A stretch of DNA of 64,000 nt. Origin: Pelagibacterium luteolum. GTDB lineage: Bacteria; Pseudomonadota; Alphaproteobacteria; Rhizobiales; Devosiaceae. Location: the NCBI RefSeq assembly GCF_900100665.1, contig NZ_FNCS01000004.1, positions 186,001 through 250,000 of the forward strand. The letters are read 5' to 3'. Shown here piece after piece: positions 53,339-62,659 of the stretch. The position numbers and the translations under genes are program-made. Position 1 is the stretch's first letter; each line of letters starts with the position of its first letter. The notes under the pieces were generated by a model, which did not search any database, had not been told where the DNA came from, and saw only the letters and a list, made by a program, of their open reading frames with translations.

Positions 53339-54270
53339 CCGCGGTCGCGATCGACGACATTGCGCAGCGGCTTGCCGTCGCGATGGTCCAGAAGCATGCG
53401 GGAGAAATAGTTCACCCCGCTGCGCTCATTAGAAATCGCCGCTATGTGAGGCGTGATAAAGCACGTCTCGATATCCCAGAGCGGGCTGGTGCGGGGCAGG
53501 GGCTCGACTTCGAACACATCGAGACTTGCTGCCGACAGCGTCCCGTCGCCCAAGGCCGCAACGATATCGTTTTCCTTTTGATGCTTGCCGCGCGCCGCAT
53601 TGATCAGCACCGGCCCGCCGACCAGCTTGCGCCGTAGCTTCTTGAAGGTCTCCATATTGAGGATGCCCGTAGTCTCGGGTGTCAGCGGCAAAAGGCAGAC
53701 GAGAATATCGGTCTGCGCCAAAAACGCATCGAACTGGTCTGAACCGGCAAACACCGTGACGCCGTCGATGTCCTTTGCCGTCCGGCTCCACCCCTTGACG
53801 TCGAACCCGATGGCCTTGAGCTTTCGCGCGGCGTCTTTGCCCAGCACGCCCATCCCCATGATGCCCACCGAAATCTCATGCGACGCAGGCGGGTAGAGCT
53901 GGCTCCATACCTTTGCCTTCTGGTGCTCGGCATAACGCGTGAACAGACGCTGGTGCATCGTCACCTGCGAGATCACATAATCGCTCATGCAATGGGTCAA
54001 CTCGTCGTCGACAAAGCGAACGATCGGCACATCCGGTAGGGCAGGGTGCTGCAACAAGGCGTCAACACCAGCACCAAGAGAAAAGATCGCCTTGAGGTTC
54101 ACAAGCCCTTCAAAGGCATCGTCAGCCGGTTTCCAGGCAAAGACATATTCAACGTCCTCGGGAGCGTAGTCATCGCTGCGCAAGACGACAGGATAATCGG
54201 GGACGGCCTTCCGGAACCCATCCGCCCAGCGGTTCTCGTCGATATCGGTGAGATGTAGCAGCAGCGCCAT
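53332..54270 (-). CDS. ghrA: 2-hydroxyacid dehydrogenase, glyoxylate/hydroxypyruvate reductase A-like
   Basis: A 312-residue NAD(P)H-dependent enzyme. EISVGIMGMGVLGKDAARKL is the nucleotide-binding loop near residue 135. TDILVCLLPLTPETTGILN and LVGGPVLINAARGKHQKENDIVAAL follow, and CFITPHIAAIS contains the catalytic histidine. The layout and the VWSQL.PP segment are those of GhrA, which reduces glyoxylate and hydroxypyruvate. GGAGG precedes the ATG. The reductase function is inferred from family membership. Confidence 0.92.
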   Translation of the reverse strand: MALLLHLTDIDENRWADGFRKAVPDYPVVLRSDDYAPEDVEYVFAWKPADDAFEGLVNLKAIFSLGAGVDALLQHPALPDVPIVRFVDDELTHCMSDYVISQVTMHQRLFTRYAEHQKAKVWSQLYPPASHEISVGIMGMGVLGKDAARKLKAIGFDVKGWSRTAKDIDGVTVFAGSDQFDAFLAQTDILVCLLPLTPETTGILNMETFKKLRRKLVGGPVLINAARGKHQKENDIVAALGDGTLSAASLDVFEVEPLPRTSPLWDIETCFITPHIAAISNERSGVNYFSRMLLDHRDGKPLRNVVDRDRGY

Positions 54271-54357
54271 TAGGGGTCCTCCAGTCGTATGCGTTCAGTA
54301 ATCCAAAGACCTACAACATCACGGCCGAAACCAAAAACCGCCAATGCTGGATAAAGA

Positions 54358-54383
54358 AAAGGGCCGCTCGGAAGCGACCCTTT
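54358..54383 (-). terminator. Rho-independent terminator of the cytochrome c gene
   Basis: On the minus strand the sequence forms AAAGGG-TC-GCT, loop TCCG, AGC-GG-CCCTTT, then TTCTTT. This is a stem with a two-base internal loop and a T-rich tail, about 25 bases after the stop codon of the gene at 54408. Confidence 0.75.
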
Positions 54384-54407
54384 GAGAGTGTCTATATCGG
54401 TTGCCGA

Positions 54408-55640
54408 CTAGTTCGTCGCTGCGGCCGGTTCCTCGGCTTCAGCGGGCGCGTCGGCAGCGTTGTCGAGGTTGAGCTGTTCGACTTCCTCGGCGGCAGGCTG
54501 ATCGGCAGGTGCCTCGTCCTCGGTCGGCGCGGCCGCATCGACCGGCGCGGCCTCTTCTTCGGTCGCTGCAGGCGCTGCCGCAGGAGCGGCGTCGTCGGTT
54601 GGTGCGGCCTCGTCAGTCGCGGCGTCAGCCGGTGCAGCAGCCTCTTCGCCTTCCGCAGCAGCACCGCCCAGATCGATCGGGCTATCCGAAAGCGTGTTGA
54701 GATAGACGATCAGCGCAGCGCGATCTTCGACATTGGCGAGGCCGGGGAAGGCCATGCGTGTGCCCGGCGCAAATTCTGCCGGAGCTTCAAGGAATGCGCT
54801 GAGGTTTTCAGGCGTCCATGTTTCGCCCTCTGCGCCGAGCGAAGCCAGGGCGTCGGAATAGGCATAGTCTTCGTGCACAGCAATCGGTGCACCGACAATG
54901 CCGTAGATGCCCGGGCCGACGCGATTGGCGTTGGCTTCCGAATAATCGTGGCACGATTGGCAGCGCACGATGAGGGCCTGACCCTGTTCCGGCGTGGCGA
55001 CTGCGAGTGCTGCAGTCAGTTCATCCTCGACAGGCGCTTCTTCACCGCCCTCTGCAGGCGCTTCGCCTTCGGCAGGAGCCTCTTCCTCAGCGGGCGCTTC
55101 GGGGAGCGGGAATGGATCGGCGTCGTTTTCGCGCAGGAATGCGATCAGGTCGGCACGGTCATCGGGGTTCGACAGGCCGGCAAAGCTCATCGTTGTGCCG
55201 GGCGCATGCGTGCGCGGGCTTTCGATGAATTCGTCGAGATGCTGGTAGTCCCAGATTTCGCCGGCATCGCCGAGCGTCTGAAGAGCGTCCGAGTACGAGA
55301 AGCCTTCATGATGCGCGATCGGGTTGCCGACGACACCATAAAGGCCAGGACCCGTGCGGTTGGTGTTGGCTTCCGAATAGTCATGGCAGGACTGGCAGCG
55401 CACGATCAATCCGGCGCCAGCGTCCGCAGAGGCTGTCTGCATGCGCGCTTCGATCGATGGAACGCCCGGTGCCTCGGCACCGCCTTCGCCACCCTCTGCC
55501 GCAGGCTCGGGGAGCACATAACCGGCGCCGCGCCCTTCAATGGGGCGGTAGATTTCGTCGGCGATAAAGCCAACGCCCATTACAAAGACCAAGACACCCA
55601 GAATGGCGCCAAAAATCTTGTTGAGTTCAAATGAATTCAT
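54408..55640 (-). CDS. Membrane-anchored cytochrome c with two tandem heme domains
   Basis: A 410-residue protein. An N-terminal anchor (FGAILGVLVFVMGVGFIADE, residues 10-29) resembles CycM-type membrane cytochromes. Two cytochrome c domains follow: the first has RCQSCHDYSEAN (Cys82, His86) with ligand Met151 in TTMSF, the second RCQSCHDYSEAN (Cys227, His231) with Met296 in TRMAF. The linker (178-207) and the last 84 residues (327-410) are Ala/Glu/Pro/Asp-rich and probably disordered. It is likely an electron carrier between the bc1 complex and an oxidase. The two domains are similar enough to be an internal duplication. Confidence 0.92.
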   Translation of the reverse strand: MNSFELNKIFGAILGVLVFVMGVGFIADEIYRPIEGRGAGYVLPEPAAEGGEGGAEAPGVPSIEARMQTASADAGAGLIVRCQSCHDYSEANTNRTGPGLYGVVGNPIAHHEGFSYSDALQTLGDAGEIWDYQHLDEFIESPRTHAPGTTMSFAGLSNPDDRADLIAFLRENDADPFPLPEAPAEEEAPAEGEAPAEGGEEAPVEDELTAALAVATPEQGQALIVRCQSCHDYSEANANRVGPGIYGIVGAPIAVHEDYAYSDALASLGAEGETWTPENLSAFLEAPAEFAPGTRMAFPGLANVEDRAALIVYLNTLSDSPIDLGGAAAEGEEAAAPADAATDEAAPTDDAAPAAAPAATEEEAAPVDAAAPTEDEAPADQPAAEEVEQLNLDNAADAPAEAEEPAAATN

Positions 55641-55874
55641 AATCTCGGTCTCTCCGTACCGTTATTCCCGCCCGAGCGCCGGCAGCAGAACGCAATTCGC
55701 GAGGACTTTCCTGGCAAACCCGGCAGTTCGTGCTTTGCAAAAAGCCCTCACGCCAAAGGCACGGATTCGCCCGTCCAGCCCGCGCGCGGACCATATAATG
55801 GAAGCGATGGCCCACGCAACCGGCATAGGCCGGGTGCGACAATCCCGCAAGAGGGAAGTTGCCCTTTGGGCGCA

Positions 55875-55903
55875 TTGACTTGACTAAAGTCCCGGCGTTA
55901 GGT
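55875..55903 (+). promoter_or_regulatory. Candidate promoter of pheA
   Basis: TTGACT (55875-55880) and TTAGGT (55898-55903) are separated by 17 bases. The ATG lies about 30 bases downstream. A second overlapping TTGACT starts at 55880. No attenuator-like leader peptide rich in Phe codons is visible. Confidence 0.4.
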
Positions 55904-55933
55904 GCGCCCGGACTTTTCCAGGGGAATATCGAG

Positions 55934-56767
55934 ATGTCGCGCAAGATCGCTTTTCAGGGAGAATTGGGAGCTTTCAGCCATGCTACGGCCATGGCAGTGT
56001 TTCCAGACGATGAGCCGGTCCCCTGCGTGACGTTTGAAGATACAATCGGCGCGGTGCAGTCTGGCAAGGCCGAGTTTGCCGTCGTGCCGGTCGAAAATTC
56101 GCTCTACGGGCGTATCACCGACATCCACCACATCCTGCCCGAAAGCGGTCTTTATATTATCGGCGAGCATTACCTGCCGATCCGCATGCATCTGCTCGGC
56201 ATCAAGGGCACTGCGCTCTCGGAAGTCGAGGCCGTGCAATCGCTTTCGGTCGCTCTTGGCCAGTGCCGGAAATTCATAGCCCGACATGGCCTGCGCACGA
56301 TCAACGCAGTCGATACGGCCGGCTCGGCCCGTGAAGTGGCGCAAAAAGGCGATCGCAAACTCGCGGCCATCGCTTCAAAATTTGCCGGTGAAACCTACGG
56401 CCTCGAAGTCATAGCCGAAAACATCGAGGACGAGGCGCACAATACCACGCGCTTTTTGATCATGGCCCGCGAGCCCCAGCCCGCCAAGCCCAATGGAAAC
56501 AAGGTCAAGACCACCTTCGTCTTCCGCGTCCGCAACGTACCCGCCGCGCTCTATAAGGCTATGGGCGGTTTTGCGACCAACAGCGTCAACATGACCAAGC
56601 TCGAAAGCTACATGGTCGGGGGCTCGTTCACAGCGACTCAGTTCTATGCCGATATCGAGGGGCACCCCGACGATCACAACGTCAAGCTTGCGCTTGAAGA
56701 ACTCGGTTTCTTCTCCGATCATTTCAAGCTCTTGGGCATCTACCCGGTGGCGGACTCGGCGCCTTAA
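55934..56767 (+). CDS. pheA: Prephenate dehydratase
   Basis: A 277-residue stand-alone dehydratase. KIAFQGELGAFSHATAMAVFPD opens the catalytic domain, FAVVPVENSLYGRITDIHHIL is the substrate segment and AHNTTRFLIMAREP ends it. The C-terminal ACT domain includes KTTFVFRVRNVPAALYKAMGGFATNSVNMTKLESYMVGGSFTATQFYADIEG (positions 195-246), where ES of the Phe-binding ESRP motif is kept. It makes phenylpyruvate for phenylalanine synthesis and is probably inhibited by Phe. There is no chorismate mutase domain. The ATG at 55934 follows GGGGAATATCGAG. Confidence 0.96.
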   Translation: MSRKIAFQGELGAFSHATAMAVFPDDEPVPCVTFEDTIGAVQSGKAEFAVVPVENSLYGRITDIHHILPESGLYIIGEHYLPIRMHLLGIKGTALSEVEAVQSLSVALGQCRKFIARHGLRTINAVDTAGSAREVAQKGDRKLAAIASKFAGETYGLEVIAENIEDEAHNTTRFLIMAREPQPAKPNGNKVKTTFVFRVRNVPAALYKAMGGFATNSVNMTKLESYMVGGSFTATQFYADIEGHPDDHNVKLALEELGFFSDHFKLLGIYPVADSAP

Positions 56768-56819
56768 AAGAACGCGATAGGCCTCTTGCAAACCCGATCC
56801 GTATGCAGCACATAGGGGT

Positions 56820-56916
56820 CGGGAGGTTGGTGGCGGACGAACCGCTCGCCAACCGGGTCAGGTCCGGAAGGAAGCAGCCCCAACGAGTACGGCACGGGTC
56901 GTCGTCAGCCTCCTGC
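56820..56916 (+). ncRNA. ffs: Signal recognition particle RNA (small bacterial 4.5S type)
   Basis: The universally conserved SRP tetraloop and asymmetric-loop region is present: GGTCAGGTCCGGAAGGAAGC, followed by AGCC (56856-56879). Flanking segments pair as expected for the single hairpin, with GGAGGTTGG at the 5' side and CAGCCTCC at the 3' side. The boundaries are estimates from pairing. It lies between pheA and dnaX, a place where the SRP RNA occurs in several alphaproteobacteria. Confidence 0.93.
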
Positions 56917-56965
56917 TAGATTTCTGGCTCCGAATGTTGGGGCCGTTCCCGCACAACGGCACGCG

Positions 56966-58705
56966 ATGGTGACCCCCACGACCCCAGCAACGCCCTATCA
57001 GGTTCTGGCCCGCAAATACCGGCCATCGAGCTTTGAGAGCCTTGTGGGTCAGGACGCCATGGTCCAGACGCTCGGCAATGCGTTCAAGACCGGCCGCATC
57101 CACCATGCCTTCATTCTGACCGGCGTACGCGGCGTGGGGAAGACCACGACGGCCCGCATCCTGGCGCGTGCTTTCAACTACGCCGACGAGACCGGCCCGC
57201 ACCCGACACTGGACCTTTCCAAAGAAGGCATCCACTGCGCCGAGATCATCGCGGGCACGCATGTCGATGTGATGGAAATGGATGCCGCGTCCAACACAGG
57301 CATCGACTCGATTCGTGAAATCAATGCCATGACCCGCACGCCGCCGATGAGCGCACCTTATAAGGTGTTCATCATCGACGAAGTGCACATGCTCTCGACC
57401 TCGGCCTTCAACGGGCTGCTCAAGACCCTCGAAGAGCCGCCCCCCTACGTCAAGTTCATCTTCGCCACCACCGAGATTCGAAAGGTCCCGGTGACGATCC
57501 TGTCGCGCTGCATGCGGTTCGATCTGTGCCGCATCACGCCCGACGTAATGGCGACCTATTTGTCGGGCCTGCTCGAAAAGGAGCAGATTTCGGTCGAGCC
57601 CGAAGCGCTCTCGATGATCGTGCGCGCCGGCGAAGGTTCGGCCCGCGACTGTCTCTCGCTCACTGATCAGGCGATTGCCCATGGCGGTGGCGAAATCACC
57701 GTGCAATCGGTGCGTGACATGCTCGGCCTCGCCGACCGCGCCCGTATCATCGACCTGTTCGAAAAGCTCATGGGCGGCGACATCGCCGCCGCGCTCGACG
57801 ATGCGCGCTCGCTCTATGATTCCGGCGCCGACCCGACGACAATCATCTCCGATCTGGCCGAGATGACCCATCTGGTCACCCGCATCAAGATCGTGCCCTC
57901 TGCCGCCGACGATCCGGTCCTGACTCCCGACGAACGCAGCCGCGGCGCCGAACTCGCCCAAAAGCTCGGCCTGCGCGCCCTCTCGCGCACCTGGCAAATC
58001 CTCTCCAAAGGCCTTACCGAGATCGCCCAGTCCGGAAATGGATTGCAGGCCGCCGAGATGGTCTTGATCCGCCTCGCCTATGCCGCCGATCTGCCCAGCC
58101 CAGAAGAGCTGCTCGAAAAGCTGACCAACCAGCCCACCGACAGCGGCTCCGCCCCCTCTGCACCCATGCCCAATGGCGGCGGTGGTGGCTTCCAGGGCCG
58201 CGCCGTTGCAACGGCCCCACGGCCCCAAACTGCGCCGCAGCCGACATCGGCGCCGCAAGCCGTGGCCATGCCCACCCTCCGCAGCTATCAGGACCTCGTG
58301 GCCCTCGCCGGCGACAAGCGCGACATCCAGATCAAGCACGCGCTGGAATCGGATTTGAAACCCGTTGCGTTCGAAGTCGGCCGCATCGAAGTCGCGCTGA
58401 CACCTACGGCGAACCCCTCGATCGTTTCGGCGCTGTCCGCCAAGCTCAAGGACTGGACCGGGCGCCCCTGGATGGTCACGGTTTCGAGCCAGAAGGTCGA
58501 AGCCCCGACGCTGCGCGAAGCGCGTCAGGCCCAGGAAGACAACCAGCGTAATGAAGCACTCGAAGACCCCTTGGTCAAAGCCGTGATGGAAACCTTTCCC
58601 GGTGCCAAGCTGGTCAATGTCAAAACCCGCGCCGCGCTCGAAGAGACCGAGACGGCCGCCGACGGCTTCGATGCCGTCCCTATCGATCCGGAGGACGATG
58701 AATGA
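56966..58705 (+). CDS. dnaX: DNA polymerase III subunit gamma/tau
   Basis: A 579-residue clamp-loader ATPase. YQVLARKYRPSSFESLVGQ is the N-terminal signature, Walker A is TGVRGVGKTTTARILARAFN, Walker B is YKVFIIDEVHMLS and the sensor region is VPVTILSRCMRFDL. The four-cysteine zinc knuckle of most DnaX proteins is reduced to one cysteine (GIHCAEIIAG). Residues after about 390 are a Gly/Pro/Ala-rich linker and the tau-like C-terminal domain. No slippery heptamer for gamma production is seen. The stop overlaps the ybaB start by ATGA. Confidence 0.95.
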   Translation: MVTPTTPATPYQVLARKYRPSSFESLVGQDAMVQTLGNAFKTGRIHHAFILTGVRGVGKTTTARILARAFNYADETGPHPTLDLSKEGIHCAEIIAGTHVDVMEMDAASNTGIDSIREINAMTRTPPMSAPYKVFIIDEVHMLSTSAFNGLLKTLEEPPPYVKFIFATTEIRKVPVTILSRCMRFDLCRITPDVMATYLSGLLEKEQISVEPEALSMIVRAGEGSARDCLSLTDQAIAHGGGEITVQSVRDMLGLADRARIIDLFEKLMGGDIAAALDDARSLYDSGADPTTIISDLAEMTHLVTRIKIVPSAADDPVLTPDERSRGAELAQKLGLRALSRTWQILSKGLTEIAQSGNGLQAAEMVLIRLAYAADLPSPEELLEKLTNQPTDSGSAPSAPMPNGGGGGFQGRAVATAPRPQTAPQPTSAPQAVAMPTLRSYQDLVALAGDKRDIQIKHALESDLKPVAFEVGRIEVALTPTANPSIVSALSAKLKDWTGRPWMVTVSSQKVEAPTLREARQAQEDNQRNEALEDPLVKAVMETFPGAKLVNVKTRAALEETETAADGFDAVPIDPEDDE

Positions 58706-59025
58706 AAGATATCATGGGCATGATGAAGAAAGCCCAGGAGTTCCAGGCCAAGGCCCAGGAGCTTCAGGAACAGGCTGCCAATGAGATCGTCCAGGGCACA
58801 TCCGGGGCCGGCATGGTCACTGTGTCGATGTCCGCCAAGGGCGATCTGCGCGGCCTCAAGATCGACCCGACGCTCCTCAAGCCCGAAGAAGCCGAAATCC
58901 TCGAGGATCTGATCGTCGCCGCGCATGCAGATGCGCGCCGCAAGGGCGAGGAATACATGCAGTCGAAGATGAGCGAACTCACCTCCGGCCTGCCGATCCC
59001 ACCGGGCATGAAATTCCCGTTCTAG
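58702..59025 (+). CDS. YbaB/EbfC-family nucleoid-associated protein
   Basis: A 107-residue protein. [23 protein letters not shown] is the N-terminal helix, [21 protein letters not shown] the central sheet, and [18 protein letters not shown] the conserved C-terminus. It binds DNA as a dimer. The dnaX-ybaB-recR order is widespread in bacteria, and the overlaps here (ATGA with dnaX, 13 bases to recR) fit one operon. Confidence 0.96.
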   Translation: MKDIMGMMKKAQEFQAKAQELQEQAANEIVQGTSGAGMVTVSMSAKGDLRGLKIDPTLLKPEEAEILEDLIVAAHADARRKGEEYMQSKMSELTSGLPIPPGMKFPF

Positions 59026-59038
59026 GACCAAATCCAAT

Positions 59039-59641
59039 ATGGCGAACGCCACCGGCGGGCCGGAAATCGAACAGCTCATCCAGCTCCTCTCGCGCCTGCC
59101 GGGCCTTGGCCCGCGCTCAGGGCGACGCGCCGTGCTGCACCTCATCAAGAAAAAAGAACAATTGATGATCCCGCTCGCCGCAGCCCTTGACCGTGCCGTG
59201 GCTGCGGTCAAAGTGTGCGACGCCTGCGGCAATATCGATACCGTCTCCCCCTGCACAATCTGCGCCGACCCGCGTCGTGCCGAGACCGGCCTTTTGATCG
59301 TGGTCGAAGACGTCGCCGATCTCTGGGCGCTGGAGCGCGCCGGCATCGGTCAGGTCCGTTATCACGTCCTGGGTGGCGTGCTCTCCCCACTCGACGGTGT
59401 AGGGCCCGACGATCTGTCCATCGACAAGCTCCTCAAGCGCGCGCCCGATTATTCCGAGATCGTTTTGGCGGTCAACGCCACTGTCGAGGGCCAGACCACG
59501 GCCCACTACATCACCGACCGCCTCGCGGGCAGCGGCGTCACGATCACCCGCCTGGCCCATGGCGTCCCGGTCGGCGGCGAACTCGATTATCTTGACGAGG
59601 GCACGCTCAGCCAAGCGCTCAAAGCCCGCACCAAATTCTAG
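59039..59641 (+). CDS. recR: Recombination protein RecR
   Basis: A 200-residue protein. [24 protein letters not shown] is the helix-hairpin-helix, [19 protein letters not shown] the four-cysteine zinc finger (residues 61-79) and [18 protein letters not shown] the Toprim part. The C-terminal Walker-like region includes [24 protein letters not shown]. It works with RecO and RecF in loading RecA at gaps. All four zinc cysteines are intact. Confidence 0.97.
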   Translation: MANATGGPEIEQLIQLLSRLPGLGPRSGRRAVLHLIKKKEQLMIPLAAALDRAVAAVKVCDACGNIDTVSPCTICADPRRAETGLLIVVEDVADLWALERAGIGQVRYHVLGGVLSPLDGVGPDDLSIDKLLKRAPDYSEIVLAVNATVEGQTTAHYITDRLAGSGVTITRLAHGVPVGGELDYLDEGTLSQALKARTKF

Positions 59642-59791
59642 CAAACGAACCCGGCGAGCGGGCTAACATGTTAACCGCGCGCTAAGCTTGCGCAGCGATT
59701 GCACGTGCCGCGCGGCCCCAACAATCAAATTTGTTTACCGGCCCTGGTGCATACGGGATTTCCCTTAAGCGCACGTCGAGCTAAACGCGAA

Positions 59792-62194
59792 ATGACTGGC
59801 CTCTACGCGACACTGTTTACCCAGCACGACCTTCGCGTCGTGTTGTTGGCCGCGCTTGTGTGTGCGCTGTCCGCCTTTGCCTGCATCTCGCTCATGACCC
59901 ATGCCCGGCGAACCCCGGGCATCATGCGCTATGTCTGGGTTTCGATCGCTGCCGTGGCGGTCGGGTTCGGCATCTGGGGCACCCATTTCATTGCCGTTCT
60001 CGCCTTCGACGTGGGCTTTCCCGCCAGCTACGACATCGGCATGACGCTTTTGTCGCTGGCCATCGCGATCGGCGTCTGCGGCGCGGGTCTGGCCATTGCC
60101 ACTCTCGGCAATCGCAATTCCGATCTCGCACTGGGCGGCGCCATCGTCGGCATCGGCATTTCGACGATGCACTACACCGGCATGTCCGCGATGCAGATCG
60201 GAGGCGAGGTCCAGTGGTCCAGCAGCCTCGTCGCCATGTCGATCCTCATGGGCATGGTGCTGTCGGCGACGGCCCTACGGGTCGGAAGCCGCCGTCACAG
60301 CTTCAAGGCGCGGATGGTCGGCGCGGGTCTTTTGACCCTCGCCATATGCGCCATGCATTTCACTGCCATGGAAGCCGCCAATTTCGACAACTGCTATGCG
60401 ATCGCGGTCGCCGGCGACATTCGCCCGGCCAGCATGGCGCTGGTCATCGGCTTTGCCTCCATCCTGATTCTCCTTGCTGCCATGGGCGGGGTTTATCTCG
60501 ATCTGCGCGACCGCAAGCGCGCCGCGGCCGAGGAAAGCCGCATGCGCGGTTTGGCAGACGCTGCTGTAGAAGGCCTGGTGGTCTGCGACGATCGCACCAT
60601 CGTTGCCACCAATTCCAGCTTCAAGCGCCTGACGGGTGCCGGCGAAGCCGAGTTCACCGGTCGCCAGATCGCCGATTTTCTCGATCCGACCGGGTGCATA
60701 TCGCTGTTCGAAAAGGCCAACACCCTCGTTGAAACCGAGCTCACAGCACAGGACGGCACCCGCATTCCGGTCGAAGTCGTGCTGCGTCAGGTCGATTTCG
60801 GTGGCCGCCCGCATCAGGCGATTGCGGTGCGCGATCTGCGTGCCCGCAAGAAGGCCGAACATCACATCCGGTTTCTCGCCCATCACGACGCCATGACCGG
60901 CCTCCCCAATCGCACCAGCTTCACCCAGAAACTGGGCGAAGAGATCGCTCTGGCCGATGCTGCCGGTCGCCGGCTCGCGGTGCTCTGTCTCGATCTCGAT
61001 CGCTTCAAGGAGGTCAACGATCTGTTCGGCCATGGGGCAGGCGATGCGCTGCTGCAAAAAGTGGCTGCCGTCATGGAAGCGGAAAAGATCAATGGCGAAT
61101 TCGCCGCCCGTCTTGGTGGTGACGAATTCGCGGTCATCGTCCCGCTTCCCGGGGCGCCGGATCTGGCTGGAGAGCGCGCCGAAGCGTTGCTCAATGCCTT
61201 CGCCGAGACAAATGCCAATGGGGCGGACGGCGCGATGATATCGGCATCGATCGGCATCGCGATCTATCCCGATCACGCTGAGCAACCCGACCAGTTGATG
61301 AATTTCGCCGATACCGCACTCTATTGCGCCAAGGAAGACGGACGTGGCACCTTTAGGGTGTTCGAGGCTCAGATGGGCGCGCAATTGCGCGACCGCCGCC
61401 AACTGGAGCACGATCTGCGACTGGCACTGGTCAATGAAGAATTGACGCTGGTCTATCAGCCACAGGTCGATCTCGATACCGACACGGTCACCGGGTTTGA
61501 AACGCTGGTGCGCTGGACCCATCCCGAACGCGGTCCCATTCCACCCTCACGGTTCATTCCCATCGCAGAAGAGACCGGCCTCATCCTGCAATTGGGCGAG
61601 TGGGTCATGCGGCGCGCCTGCATCGAAGCGGCAAGCTGGAACCGCCCCCTGCTCATCGCGGTCAACGTGTCCGCCGTGCAACTGCACGCCTCCAATTTCG
61701 TGGAATTCGTTCAGGATATCCTGCTCGAAACCGGCCTCGATGCGGAACGGCTGGAAATCGAGATCACCGAAACCGCGATGATCCGCAATATGAGCCGCGC
61801 CATCGCCAATCTGCGCCAGATCAAGGCATTGGGCGTAAAGGTCGCCATGGACGATTTCGGCACCGGCTATTCGTCGCTCTCGAACCTGCGCGCATTCCCG
61901 TTCGACCGGATTAAGGTCGACCAGTCCTTCATCCGCGCCGTCCACACCAATGACCAGTCCGCGGCCATTGTGCGGGCCGTGCTGGGGCTAGGGAAAGGCC
62001 TTAACCTGCCCATCCTCGCCGAAGGCGTCGAAAAGCCCGAAGAGCTCGAATTCCTGCGTAACGAAATCTGCGATTCCGCCCAAGGATACTGGTTCGGCAA
62101 GCCCCAGCCTATCGCGGCCTATGAGGATATCGTGCGCGGCAACAGCGCGACGCTCATCCCGTTCGATGCGAAAATTAGACGCGTCAGCGCCTAG
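59792..62194 (+). CDS. MHYT-PAS-GGDEF-EAL cyclic-di-GMP signalling protein
   Basis: An 800-residue membrane protein. The MHYT sensor has seven helices with the motifs IWGTHFIAVLAF, STMHYTGMSAMQ and AMHFTAMEAA. A PAS domain follows (residues about 255-365, VVCDDRTIVATNSSFKRLTGAGEAEFTG). The GGDEF domain has an intact site (RLGGDEFAVIV). The EAL domain (about 540-790) has ETL in place of EAL, but DDFGTGYSSLSNL and AEGVEKPEELEFL are intact. It may make or break cyclic-di-GMP in response to a ligand, possibly a gas bound by MHYT. I used the ATG at 59792; a longer frame to 59699 is unlikely. TTAACC lies upstream at 59671-59676. Confidence 0.93.
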   Translation: MTGLYATLFTQHDLRVVLLAALVCALSAFACISLMTHARRTPGIMRYVWVSIAAVAVGFGIWGTHFIAVLAFDVGFPASYDIGMTLLSLAIAIGVCGAGLAIATLGNRNSDLALGGAIVGIGISTMHYTGMSAMQIGGEVQWSSSLVAMSILMGMVLSATALRVGSRRHSFKARMVGAGLLTLAICAMHFTAMEAANFDNCYAIAVAGDIRPASMALVIGFASILILLAAMGGVYLDLRDRKRAAAEESRMRGLADAAVEGLVVCDDRTIVATNSSFKRLTGAGEAEFTGRQIADFLDPTGCISLFEKANTLVETELTAQDGTRIPVEVVLRQVDFGGRPHQAIAVRDLRARKKAEHHIRFLAHHDAMTGLPNRTSFTQKLGEEIALADAAGRRLAVLCLDLDRFKEVNDLFGHGAGDALLQKVAAVMEAEKINGEFAARLGGDEFAVIVPLPGAPDLAGERAEALLNAFAETNANGADGAMISASIGIAIYPDHAEQPDQLMNFADTALYCAKEDGRGTFRVFEAQMGAQLRDRRQLEHDLRLALVNEELTLVYQPQVDLDTDTVTGFETLVRWTHPERGPIPPSRFIPIAEETGLILQLGEWVMRRACIEAASWNRPLLIAVNVSAVQLHASNFVEFVQDILLETGLDAERLEIEITETAMIRNMSRAIANLRQIKALGVKVAMDDFGTGYSSLSNLRAFPFDRIKVDQSFIRAVHTNDQSAAIVRAVLGLGKGLNLPILAEGVEKPEELEFLRNEICDSAQGYWFGKPQPIAAYEDIVRGNSATLIPFDAKIRRVSA

Positions 62195-62595
62195 TCCTGT
62201 CGCGTCTCGTCGTCATCCTCGTCTTCACCGGTGATGCGCGAAATCGCATCTTCATCGTCGGGCGATTGTGCCTCAATGTGATCGGCGGGGTCGAAACTGT
62301 TGGCCGCATCCTCGGGCGCTGTGCGATCGCTGTCTTCTAGCGTTGCGATAGCCCCATCGATCTCGTCGCGAAGGGTATCGATATCGCCCATGGTGTCCGA
62401 GGCTTCGAGCCCAGCCAGCGAATCGCGGATTTCCCGCAGCCGGTCGAGCCGTTCTTCCGCTGACCGGCTCTCGTCATAGAGGTAGTCGTTCACCTCATCG
62501 AGGCTGATCGGCATCAGCGCTGCGAGCGGATTGGCATCGTCGCTCATGGCCTGATCGACGGGAATAACGCGGCCCTCATGGGGATGTTCGGCCAT
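62191..62595 (-). CDS. Small acidic hypothetical protein
   Basis: A 134-residue protein with a strongly negative charge, ending ITGEDEDDDETRQD. The middle is a charged helix, DEVNDYLYDESRSAEERLDRLREIRDSLAGLEASD (residues 32-66). No membrane or signal segment is seen. AGGAG precedes the ATG at 62595; the open frame to 62691 runs into rmuC. It lies 65 bases after rmuC on the same strand and may share its transcript. I do not recognise a family. Confidence 0.75.
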   Translation of the reverse strand: MAEHPHEGRVIPVDQAMSDDANPLAALMPISLDEVNDYLYDESRSAEERLDRLREIRDSLAGLEASDTMGDIDTLRDEIDGAIATLEDSDRTAPEDAANSFDPADHIEAQSPDDEDAISRITGEDEDDDETRQD

Positions 62596-62659
62596 AGCGG
62601 CTCTCCTGTTGGCGGATTGTTTCCCTACCAACGTTTCGCCAGTCATCTCGGTTGCGCAC

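Noticed and set aside
55641-55933. A short gene between the cytochrome c and pheA genes
   Set aside because: The frames in this 290-base gap lack a ribosome site and recognisable motifs. A weak hairpin near 55815-55838 and the pheA promoter are all I can support.
56966-58705. Programmed frameshift in dnaX giving a short gamma subunit
   Set aside because: I see no A-rich slippery heptamer with a downstream hairpin; the frame runs unbroken to the tau-like end.
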